DNA from: Candidatus Cryptobacteroides caccocaballi
Lineage (GTDB): Bacteria; Bacteroidota; Bacteroidia; Bacteroidales; UBA932
NCBI GenBank assembly: GCA_018064725.1
Contig: JAGHUQ010000154.1
Location: 1-35,352, forward strand
DNA length: 35,352 nucleotides
Direction: 5' to 3'
Positions 7,485-17,100 of this stretch are shown in pieces. A program made the position numbers and the translations under genes. The notes beneath the pieces were generated by a model. The model was not told where the DNA came from. It ran no database searches and saw only the letters and a list, made by a program, of their open reading frames with translations. Numbering within the stretch: the stretch's first letter is position 1; the number at the start of each line of letters is the position of its first letter.

Positions 7485-10208
7485 TTACTCGTTTACGATT
7501 GCTGCCTGAGCTGCTGCGAGGCGTGCGATAGGAACGCGGAATGGAGAGCAGCTGACATAGTTGAGGCCGATCTTGTGGCAGAACTCAACTGATGCAGGAT
7601 CACCACCGTGCTCACCGCAGATACCACACTTGAGGTTCTCGCGGGTCTCGCGGCCACTCTCGACTGCGAGCTTGACGAGCTTACCTACAGACTTCTGATC
7701 GAGAGTCTTGAATGGATCAGCGTCGAGGATCTTGTTGCCGAGGTAGTCACCCATGAAGGTGCTGACGTCGTCACGTGAGAAACCGAAGGTCATCTGAGTG
7801 AGGTCATTTGTACCGAATGAGAAGAACTCTGCGGTACGAGCCATGCGGTCAGCGGTGAGGGCTGCACGAGGGATCTCGATCATAGTACCGAACTTGTAGT
7901 CGATAGACTCGTTGAGATGTGCCTCTACCTCATGCCTGATCTTCTCGCAGATTATCTTCTGGAAGCGAAGCTCACGCTCAGAGATGGTTACAGGAACCAT
8001 GATCTCAGGATGTGGATCGAAGCCTTCCTTCTTGAGCTCGATAGCTGCGGTGAAGATTGCGCGGAACTGAGTCTCAGAGATCATAGGGTAGGTGATGTGG
8101 AGACGTACTCCGCGGTGACCCATCATAGGATTAACCTCGTGGAGTGACTCACCACGCTTCTCGATATCAGCGGTAGTGATATGGAGCTCCTTAGCAAGTT
8201 CCTTCTTCTTGTCCTCGGTCTGAGGTACGAACTCGTGAAGAGGTGGGTCGAGGAGACGGAAGGTAACGGACTTGCCGTTCATGACCTTCATGGTGCCCTT
8301 GACAGCTGCCTTCATATATGGCTCGAGCTCTGCGAGTGCTGCGCGACGCTCCTCGTCAGTCTTTGAGAGGATCATCTTGCGGAGCTTGCTGAGCGGAGTC
8401 TCAGAGTTGCGGCCGTAGAACATGTGCTCGATACGGAAGAGACCGATGCCTTCAGCGCCGAATGAGAGTGCGCGCTCTGCATCCTCCGGAGTATCGGCAT
8501 TGGTGCGTACGCCGAGCTTGCGGAACTTGTCGGCCATTGCCATGAACTTCACGAAACGTGGGTTATCGGATGCGTCCATGGTCTCGATTGCGGTTGCGTA
8601 TACGGCACCCTTTGCGCCGTTGAGTGAGAATGAGTCTCCCTCATGGTACTTGACGTCTGAACCTGCGAACCAAACCTCCTTCTTCTCGAGGTCGATCTTC
8701 ATATCCTCGCAACCTACGATACAGCACTTACCCCAGCCACGTGCTACGAGCGCAGCGTGTGAGGTCATACCGCCCTTCATGGTGAGGATACCTGCAGCGG
8801 CACGCATACCCTCTACATCCTCTGGAGAAGTCTCCTCACGGACGAGGATGACGCTCTTCTTCTGAGCTGCTGCGGCAACTGCGTCTGCATTGGTGAACAC
8901 GATGGTACCTACTGCACCACCTGGAGATGCAGGAAGACCGTGAGCAACAGGGGTAGCCCTCTTCTCGGAAGCTGGGTCGAGGATTGGGTGGAGGATCTCG
9001 TCGAGCTGAGCAGGAGAAACGCGCATTACTGCGGTCTTCTCGTCGATCATGCCCTCGTCGAGCATATCCATTGCCATGTTGAGTGCTGCAAGACCTGTCC
9101 TCTTGCCGATACGGCACTGGAGCATCCAAAGCTTGCCCTCCTGGATGGTGAACTCGATATCCTGCATGTCGTTGAAGTGCTCCTCGAGATGGAGACGGAT
9201 GTCGTCGAGCTCCTTGTATACCTCAGGCATTGCATCCTCGAGAGATGCGAGGTGCTGGTTCTGAGGACTCTTGGTTGCGTTGTTGAGCGGGTTAGGTGTA
9301 CGGATACCGGCAACGACGTCCTCGCCCTGAGCGTTGATGAGCCACTCACCGTAGAACTTGTTGTCACCGTTTGCCGGGTTACGGGAGAATGCCACGCCGG
9401 TAGCTGAAGTCTCGCCCATGTTACCGAATACCATTGACTGTACGTTTACGGCTGTACCCCAATCGTCAGGAATGCCCTCGATCTGGCGATACTTGATAGC
9501 GCGCTTTCCGTTCCATGACTTGAACACGCCGCCGATTGAACCCCAGAGCTGAGCTTCTGCAGTGTCAGGGAAGTCTACGCCGAGAACCTCCTTGATACGA
9601 ACCTTGAACGCCTCAGCGAGGTCCTTGAGCTCGTCTGCAGTGATTTCGGTATCGAGCTTGTAGCCCTTTGCCTCCTTGAGGTCCTCCATCATCTTGTCGA
9701 GCTGCTGACGGATAGCCTTTCCGTCTTCAGGCTCGATGCCCTCTGCCTTCTCCATCACGACGTCTGAATACATCATGATGAGACGACGGTATGCATCGTA
9801 TACGAAACGTGGGTTGCCGGTCTTCTTGATCATACCAGGGATGGTTGCTGAGCAGAGACCGATGTTGAGAATGGTGTCCATCATACCAGGCATTGAGCTT
9901 CTTGCGCCTGAACGGCAGCTCACGAGGAGCGGGTTCTCAGGGTCGCCGAATTTCATGCCCATGATTGCCTCAGTAGCCTTGAGGGCCTCTGCGACATCGT
10001 ACTTGAGCTCTGCAGTGTATCCGCCGCCGAGCTGGTAGTACTCAGTACAGCACTCGGTAGTGATGGTGAAACCTGCAGGTACAGGGATGCTGAGAGTACA
10101 CATCTCGGCGAGGTTTGCACCCTTGCCGCCGAGGAGCTCGCGCATCTTGCCATTGCCTTCTGCGTTCTTACCGCCGAAACGGTAGACTCTTTTCTTGTTT
10201 TCTGCCAT
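7485..10208 (-). CDS. ppdK: Pyruvate, phosphate dikinase
   Basis: A 907-residue enzyme that interconverts pyruvate, ATP and phosphate with phosphoenolpyruvate, AMP and pyrophosphate, working in glycolysis or gluconeogenesis of anaerobes. The ATP-grasp domain is N-terminal (GGKGANLAEM near residue 28). The central swivelling domain carries the phospho-histidine in GGMTSHAALVARG (His484). The C-terminal TIM barrel binds pyruvate/PEP and contains the conserved KCGICGEHGGDP segment near residue 860. Length matches bacterial PPDK (about 875-910). It is monocistronic with its own terminator. No PPDK regulatory protein is nearby. Confidence 0.98.
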   Translation of the reverse strand: MAENKKRVYRFGGKNAEGNGKMRELLGGKGANLAEMCTLSIPVPAGFTITTECCTEYYQLGGGYTAELKYDVAEALKATEAIMGMKFGDPENPLLVSCRSGARSSMPGMMDTILNIGLCSATIPGMIKKTGNPRFVYDAYRRLIMMYSDVVMEKAEGIEPEDGKAIRQQLDKMMEDLKEAKGYKLDTEITADELKDLAEAFKVRIKEVLGVDFPDTAEAQLWGSIGGVFKSWNGKRAIKYRQIEGIPDDWGTAVNVQSMVFGNMGETSATGVAFSRNPANGDNKFYGEWLINAQGEDVVAGIRTPNPLNNATKSPQNQHLASLEDAMPEVYKELDDIRLHLEEHFNDMQDIEFTIQEGKLWMLQCRIGKRTGLAALNMAMDMLDEGMIDEKTAVMRVSPAQLDEILHPILDPASEKRATPVAHGLPASPGGAVGTIVFTNADAVAAAAQKKSVILVREETSPEDVEGMRAAAGILTMKGGMTSHAALVARGWGKCCIVGCEDMKIDLEKKEVWFAGSDVKYHEGDSFSLNGAKGAVYATAIETMDASDNPRFVKFMAMADKFRKLGVRTNADTPEDAERALSFGAEGIGLFRIEHMFYGRNSETPLSKLRKMILSKTDEERRAALAELEPYMKAAVKGTMKVMNGKSVTFRLLDPPLHEFVPQTEDKKKELAKELHITTADIEKRGESLHEVNPMMGHRGVRLHITYPMISETQFRAIFTAAIELKKEGFDPHPEIMVPVTISERELRFQKIICEKIRHEVEAHLNESIDYKFGTMIEIPRAALTADRMARTAEFFSFGTNDLTQMTFGFSRDDVSTFMGDYLGNKILDADPFKTLDQKSVGKLVKLAVESGRETRENLKCGICGEHGGDPASVEFCHKIGLNYVSCSPFRVPIARLAAAQAAIVNE

Positions 10209-10304
10209 AATTTAACCTAAATAACGTTATCTGATTTCTAGTTGTATTCCAAATAGGGCGCGAAGATAATCAAAAATCGTGTTTTTTGAAAATAAACTTT
10301 TAGT

Positions 10305-11648
10305 TTACAATAACTTTGCTGCGATTTCAGACAATTCGCTACGCTCGCCTTTTCTCATGTTTACATGCTCGAACAGAGCCTGTCCACGGAACTTGTTGTT
10401 CAGGTGGGTGAGTCCGTTCGACCACTGGTCGAGGTAAGGCTGGTCGATCTGGAAGATGTCTCCGGTGAATACGATCTTGGTGCCTTCGCCAGCTCTGGTG
10501 ATAATGGTCTTTATCTCATGAGGGGTGAGATTCTGGGCCTCATCTATGATAAAGAATACGTTTCCGAGCGAGCGGCCTCTGATGTATGCGAGAGGTGATA
10601 TGAGTATCTTTTCGTCATTGAGAAGCCTCTCGATATGGAGGGCTTGCTTGCTTCCTGGTCTGAACGAGTTCTTTATGACGTTAAGGTTGTCCATGAGCGG
10701 CTGCACATACGGACTCATCTTTGTTTTCTGGTCGCCTGGAAGGAATCCGATATCCTGTCCTCCGAGGACAACGGTAGGTCGCGAGATGATGATCTGCTCG
10801 AAGTCGTTTTCCTGCTCAAGGGCCGATGCGAGAGCTATCAGGGTCTTTCCGGTGCCGGCACCTCCTGTGAGGGAGACGAGAGGGATGCTCTTGTTCATGC
10901 AGGCGTCCATGGCGAACTTCTGCTCGATGTTGCGTGGCTTGATCCCGTATGCATTGCTCTCCTTGACGAGCACGACGCGCGATGATGCCTTGTCGTAACG
11001 GGCTGGGGTCACAGGTGCCCCCTCGCCAGGCCAACAAAGCCTGAATAACTGGTTCGGAAGCGGCTCCTTGGGGCATACGGACTTCCACGGAATGGCGTTT
11101 TCCGGACTATAGACGAGCTTCTGGAGCTCTTCCGGACTTACGTCCTCCACGGTCATGACCTCCTTGGCCACGCCTTCGATCTTCTCCTCGTCGACGCGGT
11201 CGGTAAGGTAGTCCTGGACCTCCATTCCTACCGCCTTTGCCTTCATTCGCATGTTGATGTCCTTGGTGACGAGCGCGACGAACCTGTCCGGGTTGTTGTC
11301 TCGCACCCACATGGCGCAGGCGATGATCCTGTGGTCCTGGATGTCATCCATGAAGCACTCCTTGAGTGCATCCGGGAACGGGTGGTTAACCTCGATCTTG
11401 ATCTTTCCCAGACCCTTTCCGATCTGGATTCCGTCCTTGCCGAACTGCCTTCGGTCGGACATCCTGTCGAGGTCGCGCACGAAGCCTCTCGCGTTGAAGG
11501 CGAGGGCGTCGTTGCCTTTCTTGAAGTGGTCAAGCTCTTCGATTACCGCAATAGGGATAACCAGGTCATTGTCCTGGAACTTGCGGATGGCCTTGTGGTC
11601 GTGGAGGACGACATTTGTGTCCAGCACGAAAATCTTTGGTTTGTTCAT
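10305..11648 (-). CDS. PIN-PhoH fusion protein (PhoH2-like ATPase/RNase)
   Basis: A 447-residue cytoplasmic protein with an N-terminal PIN nuclease-type domain (FVLDTNVVLHD at residues 7-17, with the acidic residues of the PIN active site) and a C-terminal PhoH ATPase domain. Walker A is TGGAGTGKT near residues 262-270 and Walker B is FFIIDEAQNLT. PIN-PhoH (PhoH2) proteins are linked to RNA unwinding and cleavage in other bacteria; the role here is inferred from family. Six bases separate it from the upstream 365-residue gene, so the two are likely co-transcribed. No clear terminator was seen in the 96 bases before ppdK. Confidence 0.93.
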   Translation of the reverse strand: MNKPKIFVLDTNVVLHDHKAIRKFQDNDLVIPIAVIEELDHFKKGNDALAFNARGFVRDLDRMSDRRQFGKDGIQIGKGLGKIKIEVNHPFPDALKECFMDDIQDHRIIACAMWVRDNNPDRFVALVTKDINMRMKAKAVGMEVQDYLTDRVDEEKIEGVAKEVMTVEDVSPEELQKLVYSPENAIPWKSVCPKEPLPNQLFRLCWPGEGAPVTPARYDKASSRVVLVKESNAYGIKPRNIEQKFAMDACMNKSIPLVSLTGGAGTGKTLIALASALEQENDFEQIIISRPTVVLGGQDIGFLPGDQKTKMSPYVQPLMDNLNVIKNSFRPGSKQALHIERLLNDEKILISPLAYIRGRSLGNVFFIIDEAQNLTPHEIKTIITRAGEGTKIVFTGDIFQIDQPYLDQWSNGLTHLNNKFRGQALFEHVNMRKGERSELSEIAAKLL

Positions 11649-11654
11649 GTGTTA

Positions 11655-12752
11655 TCAATCTTCTCCCTCGCTGGCCTGGCCGAGGAGGGCACCGAGTATG
11701 CCTGCCACAGCCGGTTTTCTGCTGTGGCGTACCCCGATCTGGCCTGCAATCCCGTCAGGATGGCCCAATGGGTAGTAGGCTATGTCCTGAAGAAGAAATT
11801 GGGAGTCTATGTAGTCAAAGTCAATGTCGCTGAATTGCACGAGCACGCCGGGGATTTCTCCGAAAAGTATGCGTGCCGTGTTCGCCTCGTCATACGAGCT
11901 TGCGATTCCGCTCACGTCGAGCGTGGTTCCTGTCTCTGCGCAGAGTCTTGCGGCTGCGGTCATGAGTCCGCCTTTTCCTACCGTTACCCCGCTCATGGCG
12001 ATTCCGTCCTCAACCATCTCTCGTATCACCTCGTAGCAGTCGATGAAGTAGTCTGCATCCTGCACCTCGGGTGCATTGTCCGCACCGTTTCCTGCGAATG
12101 CCGAGAGCGCTGATGCTCCCAGCCTGTATGGGCATGTGTCGAATGGGACATACACTATCCAGCTGTCCGATTCCTTGCGCACTCTGTCCGGGCAGCTGCG
12201 CTTCTTTCCCGGAACAATCTCGTCAGCCTCTTCTTCCTCCATCGGCGCGACAGGGGAGAATCTGACGTCTATGTCGAGGTGGCAGTCCAGGGAGGACTCT
12301 TCGTATGCGTAATCCTCGACCTTCAACCCCATCTCGCTGACATATTCGCACAGGGCCTCCACGCTTTGGTAGAATGCGGCCATGTTGCCGGTCTTTTCGT
12401 CAGACCATCTCCACTTGGGGCTGATTCTGAGGTTTCCTAAGCGAAAGTGACCGTCCAGCCATAATGTGTCGATGAGGGAAACTGCAACCCTGGTCTTGGT
12501 GCCGCTGCGGGGATGCCTTGTCGGGAAGCGGTCCGGAAGATTCATGATCGAATCTATGTAGGTCGCCACCTGTGACTGTCGGAATGTGCTTGGCTTCGGA
12601 TTCGGGTCAAGGGATTCGTCTACGATCTGCCCAGGGCATGCCTCTTCCGGAACACAGGCCTCCCCATAGTCCCTGAGGAGCTCAGCCGGAGTGTTGTCGG
12701 TCTCTATGCCGTCAATCAGATACTGCGAATACAGTGCTTCGTTCTGCTTCAT
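11655..12752 (-). CDS. Conserved-looking hypothetical protein, weak resemblance to AIR synthase C-terminal domain
   Basis: A 365-residue soluble protein with no signal peptide or membrane helix. I do not recognise it with certainty. The N-terminal half contains a polar region and an acidic stretch (EEEEADE). The C-terminal half (about 235-335) has a glycine-rich GVTVGKGGLMTAAARL segment followed by ARILFGEIPGVLVQF and a FLLQDIAYYPLGHP stretch. This pattern is reminiscent of the AIRS-C fold of PurM/PurL, where a loop of similar form binds phosphate, but no ATP-binding N-terminal AIRS domain is evident. It is first in a two-gene unit with the PIN-PhoH gene and divergent from folC by 62 bases. 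A function in purine metabolism is only a guess. Confidence 0.8.
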   Translation of the reverse strand: MKQNEALYSQYLIDGIETDNTPAELLRDYGEACVPEEACPGQIVDESLDPNPKPSTFRQSQVATYIDSIMNLPDRFPTRHPRSGTKTRVAVSLIDTLWLDGHFRLGNLRISPKWRWSDEKTGNMAAFYQSVEALCEYVSEMGLKVEDYAYEESSLDCHLDIDVRFSPVAPMEEEEADEIVPGKKRSCPDRVRKESDSWIVYVPFDTCPYRLGASALSAFAGNGADNAPEVQDADYFIDCYEVIREMVEDGIAMSGVTVGKGGLMTAAARLCAETGTTLDVSGIASSYDEANTARILFGEIPGVLVQFSDIDFDYIDSQFLLQDIAYYPLGHPDGIAGQIGVRHSRKPAVAGILGALLGQASEGED

Positions 12753-12787
12753 AGAAGGGCAAATGCGTAAAACTTTGTAAATTTAAG

Positions 12788-12795
12788 TAAATTTG
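12788..12795 (+). promoter_or_regulatory. -7 promoter box of folC
   Basis: TAAATTTG fits TAnnTTTG and lies 19 bases before the folC ATG in the 62-base divergent intergenic region. The nearest TTTG (12774-12777) is only 10 bases away, so the -33 element is not canonical. Confidence 0.4.
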
Positions 12796-12814
12796 ACGGC
12801 CATTCAAATTTTTT

Positions 12815-14164
12815 ATGGAATCTTCATTCAACAACGAAGCATACGAAAAGATGATAGCGGGCCTCTATACCCGCTTCCAGTCCTTCCAGACTGCAGGCAA
12901 GGATGCTTATAAGCCGGGTCTTGACAGGATGGAATTCCTAGATCAGCTCGACGGACATCCACACCGCAGTTACCGCACTGTCCATGTGGCTGGCACCAAT
13001 GGAAAAGGATCCGTGTCCAACATGCTTGCCGCGTCACTTTCGGCTACGGGACTCAAGGTGGGACTTTATACCTCGCCTCATATCCTTGATTTCAGGGAAA
13101 GGATGAGGGTGCTCGAGAATGGACAGGTGCATCTTATCGGTCGCGAGGATGTATGGAATTTTGTCCGGACGTGGGACTCGACCTTCGATAACCTCGGACT
13201 CTCTTTCTTCGAGATAACCACGATGATGGCATTCGACTGGTTCGCAAAGCAGAAAGTCGACATTGCCGTCATCGAGTGCGGACTGGGCGGACGGCTTGAC
13301 AGCACTAATCTCATTTCTCCCGACCTGTCAGTGATAACGAATATCGGTCTCGACCACTGCGACATACTGGGCGAGAGCCTCGGCGAAATTGCTTTCGAAA
13401 AGGCTGGAATCATAAAGCCGAAGACCCCGGTGGTGGTAGGTGAGAGCTCTCCTGAGACCGACGTCGTCTTTGAACGAAAGGTGTTGTATACCAATCTTCC
13501 TGAGACTGAGTATATGGGCGATCGCGCACGCATCATGTCGCTCCTCACCTTCGCGGATAAGTACGAGCCTAAAGCTTGGGACAGAGCGTCTGCGATTCTT
13601 TCTGCCATGGACCTTCAGGGCTGCTATCAGAGGAAGAATCTCCGCACTGTCCTATCGGCGCTGGAGCGGCTTGGCATAGACTTGACTGACTCGGTCGTGA
13701 ACGCAATCGAGAACACGGCAAAGCTTGCTGATTTTCATGGGCGCTGGGAGCGTGTTTCGGATGCTCCTTTGATGATATGTGACATCGGTCACAATGCCCA
13801 CGGATTGAAATATAATTTCGCGCAGCTGGAGAAAATGCTTGATGAAGGCAGGGCATCGGACCTCATCCTGGTCTATGGCAGCGTGGCGGACAAGGACGTG
13901 GATGCCGTGCTGTCCATGATTCCGGAACGTGCGAACATAGTGTTCACGGCCGCTGACAGTCACCGTGCTATGCCTGCGACTGTTATCGCAGAGCGTTTTT
14001 CCGCTCTTGGCCGTAAGGCGACTTCCGTCCATGTCGAACCTGTGGTAGGCGATGCTGTCGCTCTTGCTCGTAGACTGAGTGAAAGTATGGCATTACCTTT
14101 GATTTACATAGGAGGAAGTACTTATGTAGTATCGGAGGCAATATCATGGGTAGAACATATCTGA
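12815..14164 (+). CDS. folC: Bifunctional folylpolyglutamate synthase / dihydrofolate synthase
   Basis: A 449-residue Mur-ligase-like enzyme that adds glutamate to dihydropteroate and to folates, making and retaining polyglutamylated folate in the cytoplasm. Family motifs are the P-loop VAGTNGKGSVSNM (about residues 53-65), SPHILDFRERM, the omega-loop region IECGLGGRLDSTN, VITNIGLDHCDILG and the C-terminal domain motif ICDIGHNAHGL. Length is typical. Its last 19 bases overlap the start of the alpha-2-macroglobulin gene, so the two are probably translated from one mRNA although their functions are not obviously related. Confidence 0.96.
   Translation: MESSFNNEAYEKMIAGLYTRFQSFQTAGKDAYKPGLDRMEFLDQLDGHPHRSYRTVHVAGTNGKGSVSNMLAASLSATGLKVGLYTSPHILDFRERMRVLENGQVHLIGREDVWNFVRTWDSTFDNLGLSFFEITTMMAFDWFAKQKVDIAVIECGLGGRLDSTNLISPDLSVITNIGLDHCDILGESLGEIAFEKAGIIKPKTPVVVGESSPETDVVFERKVLYTNLPETEYMGDRARIMSLLTFADKYEPKAWDRASAILSAMDLQGCYQRKNLRTVLSALERLGIDLTDSVVNAIENTAKLADFHGRWERVSDAPLMICDIGHNAHGLKYNFAQLEKMLDEGRASDLILVYGSVADKDVDAVLSMIPERANIVFTAADSHRAMPATVIAERFSALGRKATSVHVEPVVGDAVALARRLSESMALPLIYIGGSTYVVSEAISWVEHI
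14134..14138 (+). promoter_or_regulatory. Shine-Dalgarno-like site of the macroglobulin gene
   Basis: GGAGG lies seven bases before the ATG at 14146, inside folC. Most genes here lack such a site, so it helps fix this start and suggests translational coupling to folC. Confidence 0.5.
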
Positions 14165-17100
14165 TTGCAGCAACGGTCCTGGTGGCCCTTGCGCTTTTCT
14201 TTTTCAACAGGCCGGTCGAGGCCATGTCTGACGACGATGATCTGCAATTGAAGGAATTGTGGAAGGAATATCGTGCTGCGGAGAGCAAGGATCTTCCCCA
14301 AAAGCAGCTTGCTGCGTTGGATAAGATTCTAAAAGAGTCCTTGTCGCGACGTATTCCGTATGATTATTATGTTGCAGGTGAGAACAAGGTACAGGTTCGT
14401 CGTAGAATCAACTGGAAGGATGTTGATGACGCGAGGGAGGAGTTCCGAAAGGCTGTCGAGGATTACGGATTGCCGGTGATGGAACTGTATTATCGCCTTC
14501 AGAGAGCTTCTGGCTCCTCTGTTCTTGACTATGCCATGGAACATGCCTCGGAGCTCAGACAGAGCAATGTCACAGCTTTCAGCAGGGCGTGGTTTTCTAC
14601 CAGGGACGGTCTTGGCTCCTATGTGGGCACCTTGGTAAGGAATGATCTTGAGTTCGCTCTGTGGGCATGCCGCTTAAATGGAACGCATTGCACTGAAGCA
14701 CTGTTTGCCGAAATTGGCAAAAGCTATCCCGGATATGCAGTCTTGGAATATCTTGATGCGAATCAGGAAGTGAACGCTGATGACCGCATCAGGGCTTTGG
14801 AGGCTCATGCCGATAAGTACGCCGGTAAGGCCGCCGCAATGCTTTCTCGTCAGCAGCTCCTCAAGGCGGATGTGAAGAAGCTCTCTCTGGAAAAGGATGT
14901 TGCGGAAGACTGGGTCAGGTCCTACCATGCGAAATGCCAGGCCTTCGAGAAGGAACGCAAGGCTTTTAGCGGTGACGAGCGCAGGCTTGCCGATTGCTGC
15001 GTCGAGGTCCGTGACATTTTGGACGCCCTTGAAGTGCGTTCGGCAAGAGCTGATATAAAAGATGATACCCTCCGCATATGTTTCCGCAACTTGGACAAGG
15101 CCAGCGTTGAGTTGGTGTCGAGGAAAGACGGGAAGAAAGTTTGGACATCGACGGTCGAGAATCCTGCGGACAGATTCTATCTTCAGGATGAGACCGTTGT
15201 GATTCTGCCAAGGATAGACGACGGGGATTACGATGTACTCGTGAAGGGAAAGGACGTGAATTCGAAGTCTCGCTATTCACGTCATACTATCTCTGCTGCA
15301 TTCCGTCAGGATTCTCGTGGTTATGCCATATTTGCTGCTGACTATAAGACTGGCGAGCCGCTTGACGTGGTCGACCTGTCTTTCTTTGTGGATGGAAAGG
15401 AGACGGCGACAGCCAAGGGCCTTGCCATTGACGGATTCACTCCTCTCCCGGATAATATGGTTGCGGCGATAAAGAAAGCGAACGGTGAGGGGCGTTATCG
15501 TCCGAATTATCTGGTATGCAGCCATGTGGACAAAGCAGACGGAATTTACCGCTGCTCGGACCGCCTTGGTGCCAGATATTACTCGATGGGCGAGGAACGT
15601 ATCTCTGAGTCTACGATGGCGCATGTCCTGCTTGACAGGACTGCGTTCAAGCCCGGAGAGACTGTCCAGTACAAGGCTGTGGTCTATTCCAACAAGGGTT
15701 ATGACTATTCTCCGATTGCCGGGAAAACAGTCGCGGTGTCCCTTGTCGATGCAGAGGGCAAGGATGTGAAGACTGTGAAGGCCAGCACGAACGACTTCGG
15801 TTCAATCGCGGGTTCTTTCGACATCCCGCGCGGCCTCAGGAATGGATATTTCACGCTTAGGGTCCTTGACGGGAAGAACTACATAGGCGATGCAGGTCTT
15901 CGTGTCGATGATTTCGTGCTCCCGACCTTCGATGTGCGCTTCGAAAAAATAGAAAGGTTCTTCCTCGAGGGAGATACCGTCCGCATAAAGGCTTGGGCGA
16001 CCAGCTATTCCGGTCACTCGCTGGCATCTGCAAAGGTCTTCGCCCATATCGGGCGTGGCTATCGTGATTCGGATGACGAACTTGATCCCGTCACCGTTGC
16101 TCCGGATGGCTCGTTCGAACTTGTCGCAAAGGACGTCAAGTACGGATATTGTGACGTGATCGTAAAGGTGGTGGACAACACAGGCGAAACTCTCGAGTTC
16201 AATACTTCATTCTTTGTGATGCGCCGCCCGTCCGTAACCGTCGAAGTCGAGAATGCAGTCGAAGCGTCGCAGCAGAACGTTGTCGATGGGGATGTGCTGA
16301 CAGTCAGAGCAAGTATAGGCAATGAATTCGGCGTGAAGACTGGTAACAACGGAGATGCTGAGATCATATATAGGATTCTGGGCGACAAGGACAAGCTCAT
16401 GGGAGTAGGCTCCTTGACTCTTGGCGAGAGACTCGAAATAGGCATAGCCTCACTTCCTTCAGGCCGATATACCCTGGAGGTCGAGGCAGCTGCGAAAAAA
16501 GCCGATGGTAGCGTTGTCTCAGACAGAACTTCATGTACTTTCATCAGGATTTCTGAAGACGAGACTGTCTTTGATGCTGATGTGGAGAGCTTGTTCCGTG
16601 TAATTGAGAAAGATGATGACATCTCGCTGCAGATGGCATCCGGACGAGGACCTCTCTGGGTTTGTGTCGAGGTGTTCGGCTATGGCGAAGAATTGCTTCG
16701 TTCTGAGATTGTGAAGGTGGGAGGCATCCGTGGCCAGAAAGGCTCTGTCGTACATAAGCATATTGATTATCTGAGATCATGGCCGGACAAGGTCGTCCTG
16801 CACGTCTTCTACTTCAAGGATGGTAGAGTCGGTCGTTACAGTAAGGAGATAAGCAAGGCTGCGCAAGAGGTGAAGCTCCCTCTGGCCGTCAGCCGTTTCA
16901 GCGACGTCACATCGCCGTCTGCCAAATATGACGTGACCCTGGCGACTGCTGCCGGAGTCGAGGCTGCCGCATCTATCTTCGACGCGGCTACGGAGGTGAT
17001 TTTCCCGAACTGCTGGTATGAGGTCTACCGCATGCGCCCGTCGCTCCCATATATCTCATATAACTCAGTCTGCGGCTCATCGTCCATGGGCTCCATCTAC

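Noticed and set aside
11331..12113. 260-codon open frame antisense to the PhoH and 365-residue genes
   Set aside because: It crosses the junction of two well-supported minus-strand genes and its translation is Cys/His/Arg-rich with no family features.
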